Assembly: GCA_033064195.1 (NCBI GenBank)
Contig: JARBJD010000028.1
Span: 124,001 to 188,000 of the forward strand
Length of the DNA stretch: 64,000 nt
Direction of reading: 5' to 3'
Source of the DNA: Blattamonas nauphoetae
Taxonomy: Eukaryota > Preaxostyla > Oxymonadida
Below are positions 1-10,356 of this stretch, piece by piece (within the stretch, counting starts at the first letter, position 1; every line of letters begins with the position of its first letter). A model generated the notes under the pieces. That model made no database searches, was not told the origin of the DNA, and saw only the letters and a list, made by a program, of their open reading frames with translations. A program made the translations under genes and the position numbers.

Positions 1-1
1 G

Positions 2-1081
2 GTCCCTCTCCCATACAGCCTGATATGGTACTACCTCCTCTGCGTGTATCTTCCTGATTCGTTGGAATCGTGCGGATGGTTGGTATATCTCTGGTGGGTT
101 CGGAGTCAGACAACGCCAAATAAATCAACACCAGCTCGCTTGCTTGTCTTCCATGTGATTGTCTTTCCGTGCTTTGTGTTTTATCAAGTGATTGCATTTC
201 TTGTGTCTCTCCTAACAAGCGTGTGTCGTCTTTTTGTCCATCACATTTTGATTTCCATATTGTCAGGGATCGAACAATGAAAATCAAAGGGAACCGGTGG
301 CAACATCAATATTTAAGGCAATAGAAGCTGTTATCATGATTTCCCTTGTGTTGACGAGCTTTATTGCTCTGATCAGACAATTGAGGTCAAAACGAAAGCC
401 ACAATTGAAGAAAATGCTTCTTTCTGTGATTATACCGACAGGAATCTACCTGACACTATTATTTTTAACATTTTTGTTTGAGATTCTGGACGCGTCAATG
501 AGCTATTGGCTGATGAACTTGATTGGATCGACACTGACGATTTGTGAAACTAAAGTTCTTCAAAACCATTCAAAACAATCCTGGTGTGATCATTTCTTAA
601 TGAATTTTTCTTTTTCGTCTCCGATAGCGTTGGATTTTCTGCTCTTCACTTCCTGTTCACCATCAGATCCACGATCCTCCCACTGACTCTACTGTTGATT
701 TCATATACTCTGACGAAGAAGGAACTTAGAAAAACTGTTTCTGCAAAATATGCCACATCCGCCGCCTTCGAAAATGCCGCTGGAACCTCCGAAGGAACGG
801 TCACAAATGAATACAAAGATATTCTCGCTGCAGGGGCGTCAGACAAACCTCTACTTGAACCCACCTCACATACATCGTCGTTGTCGTCCGAGGAAGCAAA
901 TTCCGGGAATAAACGAGGACGAAATAAGGGTTTTTCGGGTGCTGGATCCGACGGGCAGAATGACGAACCCCGAGAAGAAGATAACGGATCGTTGATTTTG
1001 GGAGATAAGTCCGACGATGATCTTGATTGGGAGGTGGGAGATGAATTCGACGATTATGACGGATTGGCTGATTTTGATTGA
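2..1081 (+). CDS. Multi-pass membrane protein, 5' end outside window
   Basis: Three exons are predicted by reading-frame continuity: 2-154, 267-583 and 628-1081, joined through GT-AG introns of 112 and 44 nt that keep phase. The product has hydrophobic stretches around 30-120 nt, 320-400 nt and 415-530 nt, and another in exon 3 (residues like FLFTIRSTILPLTLLLIS). A cytoplasmic-looking tail rich in Ser, Gly and Asp follows and ends in an acidic run before the TGA at 1079-1081. No conserved domain was recognised. A related helix-plus-basic-loop piece lies at 8190-8414, so this appears to be one of several receptor-like membrane proteins. The true start is upstream of the window. Function unknown; the exon model is an inference from frame and splice consensus. 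Confidence 0.6.
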
Positions 1082-1390
1082 TGAATGTCACTTCCCTGTT
1101 TTTATTTGCTATTCCTGTAATCTGCGTTCTTTATTTGCACCTCATCCATCGATGCTTGACATGACTTGATCTATCGACTTTTGTTTGAAATGCATCGACA
1201 AATGATGATGTCTCTTTCGCGATGGGGAGATCGTCCTAGTTTTTGCTAGAAAAAGCCCAACCATTGAAATCGGGGAAATGGAGATGAAATAAGGGCAGAG
1301 AAGAAGACACAAAGGTTAGAATCTCTTGAAACGGAAGAGTGAAATGAGCGATGCTGATGACAGTGTTTGCTTGGTCTCAAATGTCATCTA
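1082..1390. other. Convergent intergenic spacer
   Basis: This is the short spacer between the tails of a plus-strand and a minus-strand gene. No open frame, repeat or RNA structure was noticed in it. Confidence 0.5.
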
Positions 1391-2395
1391 TTATGACCGA
1401 AGAGAGTTCACTCCCAAATTTATCATGAAACCGTATGAATAATACCGCATAGACCGTCCATACACCGACGACTTGCCGATCAGTGTTTGTTCGATTCTAT
1501 CTCTGAACCCCTCCCGTTCCAGTGTCTGCAACAATATTCTCCCTCTGTGCCAAGTTTCCGCTCCATCCTCTTGCCATGAATGGATATAGTTGATCATTTT
1601 GTCGAGTATGTCCAAATAGGTGTAAACGTGTTCCACTGTTGAGAGAAGTGATTGGAAGGCCATTGGGATGCGAGAAGAACAAATGAAATCCAGTGCTGGT
1701 TGGTGGAAGACACTCACATAAAAGATTGTGACCAATAATTGCAATGTTTCTCTGAATTCTTCCTCCCACGATGAAAGCTGACGATTGCGACTGATCTGGA
1801 CGAGAGATGGCTCGATTGGGATCAGAACTTCATTCAACATCACGTCTCGGACAAATTGAGGTGTAATCTCGGATTTGGAGGGAATGGATCGAAGATTGTT
1901 GGGGGATGAAAGCTTGACGACAATCTGGAAAATCGTGAGAATGTCGCTCAGGATGCCCTGATCTCCAATCACAGAAAGATCACGAAAGTGAGGTATTGAA
2001 ATGATTCTGGGAAAGAGTTTGGAGGAGACAAGGGTTAGGCGGGTTGGAGCTGAACCATAAACTTGGCATGTGCGAATGAATGAGAGCGATCTCCAAGCAA
2101 TCGACGGATGGGGTGAAGAAAGGAGCACAGTCATCGAATCGACATATACTGCAGCGGGGTTTGGGGAGTCTTGTCCAATGAACTTCAAAAAATCATCAAC
2201 TTCGAATAAACGATTGATATTCTTGATGATCGACGAAATGAACGTTGATGCCTGTTTCAGGAGCTCCTCATCAAAATGGTATCCATCCCGGACCATCGAA
2301 ACAAGAGAGATGAAGACTTGAGGAACAATATACTGCCCGACACGACGACTTGATTCGGCTGTACAATGTTTTTCTTTTTTTGAATAGAGGCACAA
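1391..2395 (-). CDS. Lineage-specific paralogous protein, member A
   Basis: The open frame of about 330 codons ends in TAA TAG at 1391. It is clearly paralogous to the minus-strand genes at 7093 and 8533-10250 and to the fragment at 45 kb. Shared blocks include FIGQDSPNPAAVYVDS, the PIEPSLVQISRNRQLSSW block and a terminal LEREGF..RIEQTL block. The composition suggests an all-helical repeat fold of the ARM/HEAT kind, but no such repeat could be delimited. The first residues (before about QYIVPQVF) do not match the start of member C, so the N-terminal exon is either upstream or lost. The start codon is therefore uncertain. Function unknown. Confidence 0.6.
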   Translation of the reverse strand: MCLYSKKEKHCTAESSRRVGQYIVPQVFISLVSMVRDGYHFDEELLKQASTFISSIIKNINRLFEVDDFLKFIGQDSPNPAAVYVDSMTVLLSSPHPSIAWRSLSFIRTCQVYGSAPTRLTLVSSKLFPRIISIPHFRDLSVIGDQGILSDILTIFQIVVKLSSPNNLRSIPSKSEITPQFVRDVMLNEVLIPIEPSLVQISRNRQLSSWEEEFRETLQLLVTIFYVSVFHQPALDFICSSRIPMAFQSLLSTVEHVYTYLDILDKMINYIHSWQEDGAETWHRGRILLQTLEREGFRDRIEQTLIGKSSVYGRSMRYYSYGFMINLGVNSLRS

Positions 2396-2399
2396 TTAG

Positions 2400-3640
2400 T
2401 TTCAATTTTCTGTAAATGATAATTTAGAGAGTTAGACACCTTGTGATAAAAAATTGGACACCAAAAAATTCTGAGTGACACGAAAACTGTAACACAAAAA
2501 AAATGATGGACATGTTCATCACGACATGACACGTGATTCACTTCATCCTGCTCGACCGCTCTGATATTTCGTCATTTTTCCTCCACGATTGGAACATATG
2601 AGGAGGCTGTCGCCACATGAAAGAACGAAATCGACAATACTTTCTTGTGGGATCGAGTTCGTGGCACGCACGATTGTCTTTCGAAGTGAATCAATTATGA
2701 CATTAATCACATAATTTTCAAAAAAAAGTGAGAAAGGTTTTCCCCGAAGGTGTTTGATGGTGTTCATGTTGGAAGAACCCGTGGGATGAAATTCTTAGCT
2801 CATATTTCCCCTTTTGATTCTAGAAAGTTCCATTGTTTTCCTGTTCCAGACCGTGATATCACTGAGAAAGACATGCGTGTGGAGGGGATGGTACATTTTG
2901 GCCTTGGTTCGTCACTTGATGGGAGACTCAGAGGAAGCTTCAAAAGCATACTCTTTCCACGGAAGACAACTTTGGCAGAAAAACGAATCCCAACCCATCC
3001 CCAAATCCTGAGTTAAAAGAGGTGATATGTGACCTTGATCCTTGGCAAGGTATGTTTTTTCCGTCTGTCATTGTCGAATGTCTCTGGTCCTCTCCCTCTT
3101 GAATTTTTTGAATCCTCAAACATTCAAAGCTCATCAATTCAAACCTTTCGAACGAGTGTTCTTTGCGAAAGCGAAACGTTTTTGAAATTGATTGGAACGT
3201 GACGGAGGAACTCTGGAAGATGAATTGAGACAGTTTGGATTCATTTTGAAGATGCATTGGAAGGAAAGGCTTGACTTGCTGCTTTTCAGATTTCTCTTCA
3301 GTTGACCGACTGTTCTGTAGGACTTGGTTTTGATTTCGATCTGAACATTTTTCTAGATCTTGATGATGTCAAGCTGTGGTGGGCCTTTTCATTTCGCGAT
3401 TCGCTGTCAATCATCGACGATCAGCGTGTTGGTGAACTTGGAGACGGTATTGACAGAGCCTCCAAGAGGAAGAGCTGTCTCATTTCTTCCCTTTCTTCTT
3501 CGTCTAGCCTTCATGATCTATCTCTGCGCGGACATTGACAATCATTGTTCCATTTGTGAATGCAATCCGAGGTGAATCACATGTCATGTCGTATGACGAA
3601 TGTCCCCCTACAGTTGCATTTCATGTCATTCTCTCTTATT
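2400..3640. other. Stretch without a resolved gene; possible exon remnants
   Basis: Only short frames occur here. On the plus strand, 2814-3011 and 3360-3575 encode hydrophobic segments preceded by TTTTGATTCTAG and similar acceptor-like sites. They may be exons of a decayed receptor-like gene resembling the one at the left edge. No chain could be assembled with conserved phase, so no gene is called. Confidence 0.3.
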
Positions 3641-3876
3641 TTTCACAGTTGTTCTTCCAAAAAAATCACAGAGATGTATAACTCAAGGTAGTTGAAGTGA
3701 GTGAAAAATGAACTCTCAACTCTCTCTTGTTCTGTCAAAAAACAAAAATTACTGGTGGATCTAGTCGCCGTGACGCGCAGTATATCCACTGTGAGTTTCT
3801 CAGTCGGATTCCAGTTCAGGAATGAAGAGTAATCTGGGTCAATCAGATGACAATGATGAGAAGAAGAAGGAGGTAC

Positions 3877-6020
3877 CATCTGATGGGCAAGAATCTGGAT
3901 GATGTCAAAACTTGGGTCTGATCAGAATGAATACCGAATATCGCGTAACACGTAAAACAAGTCAAGCTCGTGCCAGACAGATCATCAATAGAGCGAAAGA
4001 ACTCGATCATCTGAACCCGGAGGCCCTACTCAAGTTTACGATTGAACACACATCAGAAGGAAAGAAAGTGGAAGATGCCCTTCGTCGCAAACATCTTGGT
4101 TTATTTCTGTCATTTCTAACTTCTTATTCTCTTCAAGTAGAATCCTTCGACAGCCTAATGAAACAACTTCGTCTCGCATTCTTATCAATGTCCAAGCACT
4201 CCAAAGTTCTCCTGCTCACTGCTCTTCTGCAAGTCTTCACCTTTGAAGACTTCAAAAAATACCGATTTGGTATAGATCAAAACACTCTACGCCATCCATA
4301 TCGTTTGAAGCGCCTGAATTTATACCCACCAGAAAGATCACCAATCCAAAACCAATCCAGACATTCAATTCCCGTGGAAACACAGATACTGGTCCACACA
4401 TTCCTTCACAAACATTCAGTGGAATCGTGTACAGCACAAACAAAAAAAACAAAACCTGAATTCGTTGAAGAAGCGGTCCGACAAGAACAATCAAGGGACC
4501 ATGACAATCTCCCCAAAAAATTCAATACAGACAGATATAAATGGAAATGGTCGGCTCGAACTCTCAATGATTCTCAAAAAAACCTACATCAGTTGTACTG
4601 TCAAGAACATCCAGCAAATCGAATCTCGAAATCGTCATTTCGCCGATTTTGCAAGCATCTCTCAAAACCAAGAAGGAGGACGGATATATGCAATCGTTGC
4701 GGAAGACTGGATCAACTGAAGCGGCAGGAATCATCACTTCACAGTCAAGGAGGAGAACTCTCGCAAGGAGAGAAAAGAGAGAAACAAATTCTCGAAGACC
4801 ACAAGGAACATGCGAGAATAACAAGAGACTCGTATCATTCTCAAGTGGAACAACTCCAAAAGGGACAAGGACTGCTCGTCTTTGATTTCAAAGAAAATTG
4901 GCGCCTGTGCGTCTCCCCTGAACAACATTCCAAAGATTTTTATAAGAAACAGCAAATATCCCATCTTGGTTTTGCACTGTTCACAAAACAAGATGATCAA
5001 ACCCACCAAATTCGATATTTCCACTTCCTCTCGAAAACACTAAATCATGACACACAACATGTCATCCATTGCTTCAGAGATCTCCTTCTCATGTCTGACT
5101 TTCGTTCTCTCACCCACCTATATCTTTGGTCCGATACTGGCCCTCATTTTCGTTCCGGCTCTTTTCTCCATTTTGTTTTCTTTGGATTACAGGCCTATCT
5201 ACCCCAATGCACGGTATCAGTCGCCTTTTTTTGCGAGGGGCATGGGAAGTGCGTCTGCGACGGAGCCTTCGGAGTCCTCGCAAGCTGTCTCCGATCATCC
5301 AAAATTGACAACTCAATTACGACAGTTCAACAACTTATCGACTTTTTTCGTTCACAGATCAAACTGAAACATATTCCGCCTTCACACAGTTTCCATTTGG
5401 TGGAAATTGAGTCAACAGAACTCTTTGAGACGTACACCCTCCCACGCATCAAAGATTTTCTGAATTTTAAAGTCGAAAATGGCTGTGTATACGCTTCGCC
5501 ATTTGCATGTCTTCCTCTCAACCTGTGGACAATTGTCCAATTTGTGAAGCCAAAATCTACGCCTCCAAGAGTGATCAGATCATATCCGGAACAGACTCCC
5601 GTCTCAGAATGTCCGACAAAACACGATACGCTATGTCGTGTCGAGCGACGTAATGCTCTCCTCCTAGCCATGAAGACGGACACATCCAGTGAGTCGATAT
5701 CTCCTGAAGAGATCAACTCAATTCTGAGCAAAATCACCAAATTTAAGAGGCCGCAAAGACGGACAGAGAATGAATCAGAATCTGATGATGAAGTACTACT
5801 GAATCGACCATATGGTACACGGACTCCAAGCACTCGATTGGTCAAGAAGCTGGGCAACCTTTCTGTCACGAATCTACCTTATCATTAACATGTTTTGACA
5901 CGTTTCCCTCATGTTTCTGTTTCTCTATTTTTATTCGAAATGTTGTCAGAATATGAGTAAAATTTGAGAGAAGTCATCTCAGGCAGTTTTGACTTCGCTC
6001 AGACTCTCACCCATCTGATG
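3877..6020 (+). mobile_element. Compact DNA transposon with imperfect 36-bp terminal inverted repeats
   Basis: The left end 3877-3912 starts CATCTGATGGG. The right end 5985-6020, read in reverse complement, starts CATCAGATGGG. The two match at 28 of 36 positions and both end in GTCAAAACT. They closely frame one long transposase gene (ATG 50 nt from the left end, stop about 130 nt from the right end), which is the layout of an autonomous element. No convincing target duplication is seen: the flanks AGGTAC and AGGACA agree at only three positions. The superfamily is not assigned. Confidence 0.6.
3927..5888 (+). CDS. Transposase-like protein with D..D..(H)GK..CD motifs
   Basis: An uninterrupted frame of about 650 codons runs from the first ATG at 3927 to TAA at 5888. 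From the N-terminus it has a basic helical region, a CxxC element (ICNRCGRLD), then a catalytic-looking core. The core holds LLVFDFKENWRL (candidate first Asp), LYLWSDTGPHFRS (candidate second Asp) and FFCEGHGKCVCDGAFG (candidate third acidic site). The tail is acidic and basic. The SDxGPHFR and HGKxxCD blocks are, from memory, typical of a poorly named family of eukaryotic DDE-like transposases. I cannot place it in hAT, Tc1/mariner, MULE, piggyBac or CACTA. The frame is intact, so the element may be recent or active. Confidence 0.7.
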   Translation: MNTEYRVTRKTSQARARQIINRAKELDHLNPEALLKFTIEHTSEGKKVEDALRRKHLGLFLSFLTSYSLQVESFDSLMKQLRLAFLSMSKHSKVLLLTALLQVFTFEDFKKYRFGIDQNTLRHPYRLKRLNLYPPERSPIQNQSRHSIPVETQILVHTFLHKHSVESCTAQTKKTKPEFVEEAVRQEQSRDHDNLPKKFNTDRYKWKWSARTLNDSQKNLHQLYCQEHPANRISKSSFRRFCKHLSKPRRRTDICNRCGRLDQLKRQESSLHSQGGELSQGEKREKQILEDHKEHARITRDSYHSQVEQLQKGQGLLVFDFKENWRLCVSPEQHSKDFYKKQQISHLGFALFTKQDDQTHQIRYFHFLSKTLNHDTQHVIHCFRDLLLMSDFRSLTHLYLWSDTGPHFRSGSFLHFVFFGLQAYLPQCTVSVAFFCEGHGKCVCDGAFGVLASCLRSSKIDNSITTVQQLIDFFRSQIKLKHIPPSHSFHLVEIESTELFETYTLPRIKDFLNFKVENGCVYASPFACLPLNLWTIVQFVKPKSTPPRVIRSYPEQTPVSECPTKHDTLCRVERRNALLLAMKTDTSSESISPEEINSILSKITKFKRPQRRTENESESDDEVLLNRPYGTRTPSTRLVKKLGNLSVTNLPYH

Positions 6021-6219
6021 AGGACATTGCTGAGGTTGAACTTTCCTGATTAAGGGAGAACCGGCAGTTAAACATTTTTATGGGGGAGTCAACTTTTATT
6101 GTGAATATTGAGCTGGAGGACAGTGAAATAGTCATGACTCGATTAAACTTACGAAACGACGCCAAGAATCATTCCATAAATCAACATAATCGTGAATTAA
6201 TCAAGTGCGAACAGAAGAA

Positions 6220-7071
6220 TTACAGTTCTTCCTTCGATTTCGGGAAATTCTTTTGTCTGACAAGCTTCGCAGACACACGTGGATGTGGTTGCCCACATGC
6301 ACAATCTGTCGTTTGTGCTCGGCCTCGCTCATCCTCACCAACTCCTTCCATACTTTCTCTTCTTACTTCTCCTTCCCCAATCGTCACAGAACACTCGAGA
6401 ATCTGCTCTCCATCGCAGTCCCCACTCCACCCACACCAACACACACCCACACCCAACTCGTTCAGCGACACGTTCAAATGCCATTGCTGCCAGCTCAGAG
6501 CGTCCGTTCCTCGCCCCAACCCATATGGACGATTCCCAGACCCGTCCAGCGTCAGTGCGACGGGAGAGGCCAGTGTCGATGTGGCTGGTGAGTGTGGAGT
6601 GCATGTTCCGAAGAATCGCTGGCGGAGAGACTGTAACTGTGACGAGTGCAGTGAAGTGTTCGAATCAACAGGAAAGCGCGGCAGTGACGTCAAGTTGTTG
6701 AACGACACATCCAGTCAGATCCGTTTCGTGTTCTCTGAACCAATCGATTCCGGCAGATGCGTCAGCTCGTTGAACGACAAGTCCACGCGACTCAAATTCG
6801 GCAGCGAGCGGCAGATATTTCGCAAAAGCTCCGAAGTCCCGTTCCCAGCAAGCGAAAGTGTGTGGAACTTTCGAAACTGCGACACAAGCGAGGGAACAGA
6901 GGTCAGTTGGATCGACGCAAACAACAGACGCTCCAGTGGGCGAGGAACCGCTCCAGGATGCGACCCTGTCCCAGTTTTCTCATATATCATCGAATTGCTC
7001 AGAGGATCCACGAATCCAAGAGACAACTCCACCTTTGGAGAGATCGCCAGATAAGATGGGAGCGACGTCAA
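6220..7071 (-). pseudogene. Leucine-rich-repeat protein gene with an in-frame stop
   Basis: On the minus strand the frame from 7071 contains LRR-type units: FRKFHTLSLAGNGTS, LPNLSRVDLSFNELTHLP and, after a single in-frame TGA (6715-6717), LDVSFNNLTSLP. The repeat phase is kept across the stop, so this is a nonsense change in one gene and not two genes. Downstream the frame stays open to about 6220 but is Ser/Gly-rich without clear repeats, and it may hold unrecognised introns. The overlapping plus-strand open frame (6080-7054) has no domain logic and is taken as a shadow. The product would be a protein-interaction LRR protein; partner unknown. Confidence 0.6.
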
Positions 7072-7092
7072 TGTGTTGCGAGTAAGCAGGAG

Positions 7093-8076
7093 TTACAGTG
7101 GCTGGCGAGTGTTCATTCCCAAAGAAGTCACGATGTTGATAGAGTTACACCTCGCATTGCGTCCATATTTCGATGATATGTCAAGAAACAGTGTTTTTTC
7201 GAGATTTTCATGAAACCCTTCTCGTTCCAGTGTCTGCAACACTTTTCTACTTCTGTGCCAAGATTCGACTCCATAGCGTTTCCATCTGTTTAAATTGTCG
7301 GACATCAACCAGAAGACGAACTTTTGGATGTAGTCATCTTCAACTTTTGAGAGAAGTGATTGGAAGACCATTGGGACGCAAGAGGAACAAAGGAAATCCA
7401 GTGTTGGTTGGTGGAAGACACTGTTTTCAAAAATATCGGACAGGAATTGCATGGTATCGACTGAGTCACCAATCCATGAAAAAAGCTGACGATTGCGACT
7501 GATCTGGACGAGAGACGGTTCTATTGGGATGAACACTTCATGCAGCACCACATCTCGGATTGATTCAGAGGTAGCATGGGAAGAGAGTGAGAGGGATTGG
7601 ATCGCGTCGGTTGAGGAGAGCTCGACGCTCAATCGAATGATGGAGATGATACTGGACCGAATGTCTTTATCTTCATTCACAGAAAGATCACGTAGATATG
7701 GTGTCGAAATGATTCTGGGGATGAGTTTGGAGGAGACAAGGGCCAGGTGGTTTGAATATGAACACCAAAGAAGACATTGGTGTATGAATGAGAGAGTGTT
7801 CTTGAAAATAGTTGGATGGGATGACAAAAGAATAGTGATTGAATCCACAAACACTGCGGCAGTGTCTAGAGAGTCTTGTCCAATGAGCTTCAAGATCATA
7901 TCACAGTGGTAGGAGTCCCTGATACGCTGTGTCATCACACAAACATTGGAGCAAGCTTTCTTTTTAAGCTCTTTCTCCAATGTGCATCCATCTCTGAGTA
8001 TTGAAACATGCGAGACGAAGGCATCAACAAGAGAACCAACTGGTTCTGGATCTGTGATACATGGATCCCATAACAC
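7093..8076 (-). CDS. Lineage-specific paralogous protein, member B
   Basis: This is a paralog of members A and C, sharing LIGQDSLDTAAVFVDS, the PIEPSLVQISRNRQLFSW block, VFHQPTLDFLCSS and LEREGF. It has about 320 codons and ends at 7093. The region that is interrupted by a transposon in member C is intact here, which makes B a useful outgroup for that insertion. The N-terminus begins abruptly without the start-exon sequence of member C, so either an upstream exon is missing or the gene is 5'-truncated. Function unknown. Confidence 0.6.
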   Translation of the reverse strand: MLWDPCITDPEPVGSLVDAFVSHVSILRDGCTLEKELKKKACSNVCVMTQRIRDSYHCDMILKLIGQDSLDTAAVFVDSITILLSSHPTIFKNTLSFIHQCLLWCSYSNHLALVSSKLIPRIISTPYLRDLSVNEDKDIRSSIISIIRLSVELSSTDAIQSLSLSSHATSESIRDVVLHEVFIPIEPSLVQISRNRQLFSWIGDSVDTMQFLSDIFENSVFHQPTLDFLCSSCVPMVFQSLLSKVEDDYIQKFVFWLMSDNLNRWKRYGVESWHRSRKVLQTLEREGFHENLEKTLFLDISSKYGRNARCNSINIVTSLGMNTRQPL

Positions 8077-8184
8077 TTCTCATTCACTTGGTAAATCGCT
8101 ATTTTGTCACTTATTTTTGAGATATCTGGTTCTTGAACGATTTATAGGTGAATGTAGAATGATAGGACAGCTTTCCTATATCAG

Positions 8185-8414
8185 ATGATTTGATAGAATC
8201 GTCTGAATCAATCGCGATTTCCGATCCGACAGAGGAAGTCGACCTGATCCTCTCGATGTATCACACCGTGTTGCAGGGGATGACTATAGTTGTGGTATCG
8301 TCGATAGTGATCGTGCATGCAGTGATGATGATGAAGAACTCCCATCGGCCTCTTTGGAAAACGTTAAATCCAGTTTTGTTGCGATTATCTCGCCAAACTG
8401 GAGAAGTATGTTGA
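8185..8414 (+). pseudogene. Exon fragment of a receptor-like membrane protein
   Basis: After an acceptor-like CTATATCAG at about 8184 the plus strand encodes an acidic segment, one strong transmembrane helix (TIVVVSSIVIVHAVMMM) and a basic loop. The arrangement resembles exon 2 of the gene at the left edge of the window. No neighbouring exons with matching phase were found. It is called a fragment and could be an exon of a gene not resolved here. Confidence 0.35.
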
Positions 8415-8532
8415 TTGTCTTGTTAGATGAGGGAACAGTCACAAAGAAACAAACTTAGAATGTCAATTCAAACAAGACAGTGAAGAGGAAAAGACAGAAA
8501 GAGCAGATTATGAGTTTCTCGCTGAAATATCA

Positions 8533-10250
8533 CTATTTAGGGTTGCGTACATTCGATCCCAGAAACTGGGAGAAGGTGTTGCTATATCTGACAATATGGA
8601 GGCCACCATATTCATGCAAGCAGTGCATTATCATCTGTTCGAGTGTGTCTTCGAAGCCTTCCGAAATCAGGGCTCGCATCATCCCTTTCTCAGATTGAAA
8701 CATGTTTAGGCCATTTTTCTTCCAGAAACGGCGTGTCCAGTCGAATGAATCGAGATTACTTGAGATTTGAATGTCTTCATGAAAAGAGAGTAGGCTAGTG
8801 AAAGACATCACAATCGGAGATGCGATGGCAATTTTCAATGTTGGACGATGGTATGAACCTAGTCGAGTGGTTGAGCTCCACCACTCCTGTAGTAAATTGG
8901 GCAATTGTTCGTTGAGGTTGTATCGATTTGGGAGATTATTTTTGAAAGGTTGCAAAACACTATGGAGCGTCACCAAAAAATATTTTTTGCCCAATTACCG
9001 TTCACCTGTGTAATAGACAGAAAACAGGCAAATTCGTGGAATTAAAGTTCGATCGCGTTCGATATCGTCATTTTTTGTTGAAGACAATTTTGCACACTTT
9101 TTATCACAGAACAAGTTCAAAAAGAGAGAAATGATGGAAAACGGCGTAAAAAGCTCATTCTGTGTGAAAGAACCAACACAAGGTCATCTATTGGAGAAAA
9201 AGTCACAAAATGTTCGAGGAGACATATTCAACAGACTTGATAAGATTAGTCTTGGAAATTTGCGACGAGACAAAAAAGTGCTGAGTTTCAGCACATGAGA
9301 ACAAAAAACAATACATACAGTCTGATCTACATCCAATACGCTGGTTGAGACGGGTCGGATCATCTAGATTCATAATCAAATCACGTTGGATGGTGAGAAG
9401 GAGCCTGAACTTTGAATCGGAAAGATATGATGCGAGAATGAAGAAAAGTTGAATATCAAACCTTAATGATGTCGATTGTGGCTGGACCTGTGAACTGGGA
9501 GGATTTCTGAGAGATCCTCAACTTCAATACGAAAGGGAGACGCATGCAACTTTTGAAAAATAATCACCCATTTGAGATCAGATATGACACAAACCGAGAC
9601 GATGGAATCACAACCTTCTGAAAGATTGTTTCGCGAATGGTGAATGCGTCGATTCCAGTTCTGTAGCAGAGATCCAGGACACCATCTGGAATGGTGAGGT
9701 AGATACAATTGATGAGGATCCTGATGAAAAGTGCGATTATCTTTTCATTTCCAGAAAATTGTAACGTGTGAGGTTCAACAATCGCGAAGAGTTTGGTGAT
9801 GATATCTGATTTCACTAAGCGATAGTGCATGTCTTTTGTTGAAGCGTACGCCGTTGAGCAGAATAATGTGATCGCTGCTGTGACCACAGTCAAATGGGGA
9901 GAGGACGCTAAAGTGAGAATGCTCTCAGGAAAGGGAAACGGCGATCCGGATGACGAGGGAACGAGACTTGATATGATTCGGTTTGCCTCAGTATGTTCTT
10001 TGCAACTGGGCAGGAAGCTCGTCAAAACCCAAACAGCTCGGTCTTGAAGGGCATTATCAAATGGATACTCAGCTTTTACGAGGGCAACAAGCGAACAGTA
10101 AATCCTTGAATTGTCATCAAACGATAAATCAGATCTTGGAACGAAAGTCAGGAATGATTCTTCTTTCAGCTTGATTGATGAATGAGATTCTCGTGAATCA
10201 GGCACAGAGACTTCTGTTGATGCAAACAAAGGTATTTTTTGTTCTTCCAT
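8533..10250 (-). CDS. Lineage-specific paralogous protein, member C, interrupted by an element
   Basis: The N-terminal part starts at the ATG complementary to 10248-10250 (MEEQKIPLFASTEV) and runs to ...SYLISN near 9570. The C-terminal part runs from RYNLNEQLPNLLQ near 8926 to the stop at 8533. Between them sits a 640-bp element with a 4-bp target duplication. Taking the element out joins SN directly to RY in one frame, matching the uninterrupted paralogs A and B. The element's end offers a GG|GTGATT donor. A phase-compatible acceptor (complement of 8960-8961) would splice most of it away and leave about 12 extra residues, so the gene may still be expressed. It is divergently arranged with the beta-helix gene. 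Confidence 0.65.
8930..9569 (+). mobile_element. GGGTGATT-family element, copy 1
   Basis: The element has terminal inverted repeats: the left end is GGGAGATTATTTTTGAAAGG and the right end in reverse complement is GGGTGATTATTTTTCAAAAG. The target duplication is ATTT at 8926-8929 and 9570-9573. Interior sequence around 8950-9250 aligns with copy 2 from 39480 to 39800, including the shared run GATCGCGTTCGATATC. It lies in the coding sequence of member C. No transposase frame is seen, so it is presumably non-autonomous. Confidence 0.8.
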
Positions 10251-10356
10251 GGAAAAGCGAAGTAGACTCTCTCTGATGGAAATGAAAGGGAACGATCTCA
10301 AAAACAATTTTTTCTCTCTTCAAGAATATAGTCTCGACATTTCCCTGGTACGAGTC
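10251..10356. promoter_or_regulatory. Short bidirectional 5' region
   Basis: Only 106 bp separate the divergent start codons of member C and the beta-helix gene. Both promoters must lie here or within the transcribed regions. No TATA-like or other motif is distinct enough to name. Confidence 0.4.

Noticed and set aside
6080-7054. Plus-strand frame of 324 codons
   Set aside because: The minus strand of the same stretch shows LRR repeat periodicity. The plus-strand peptide has no domain and is Ser/Pro/Arg-rich as expected for a shadow.
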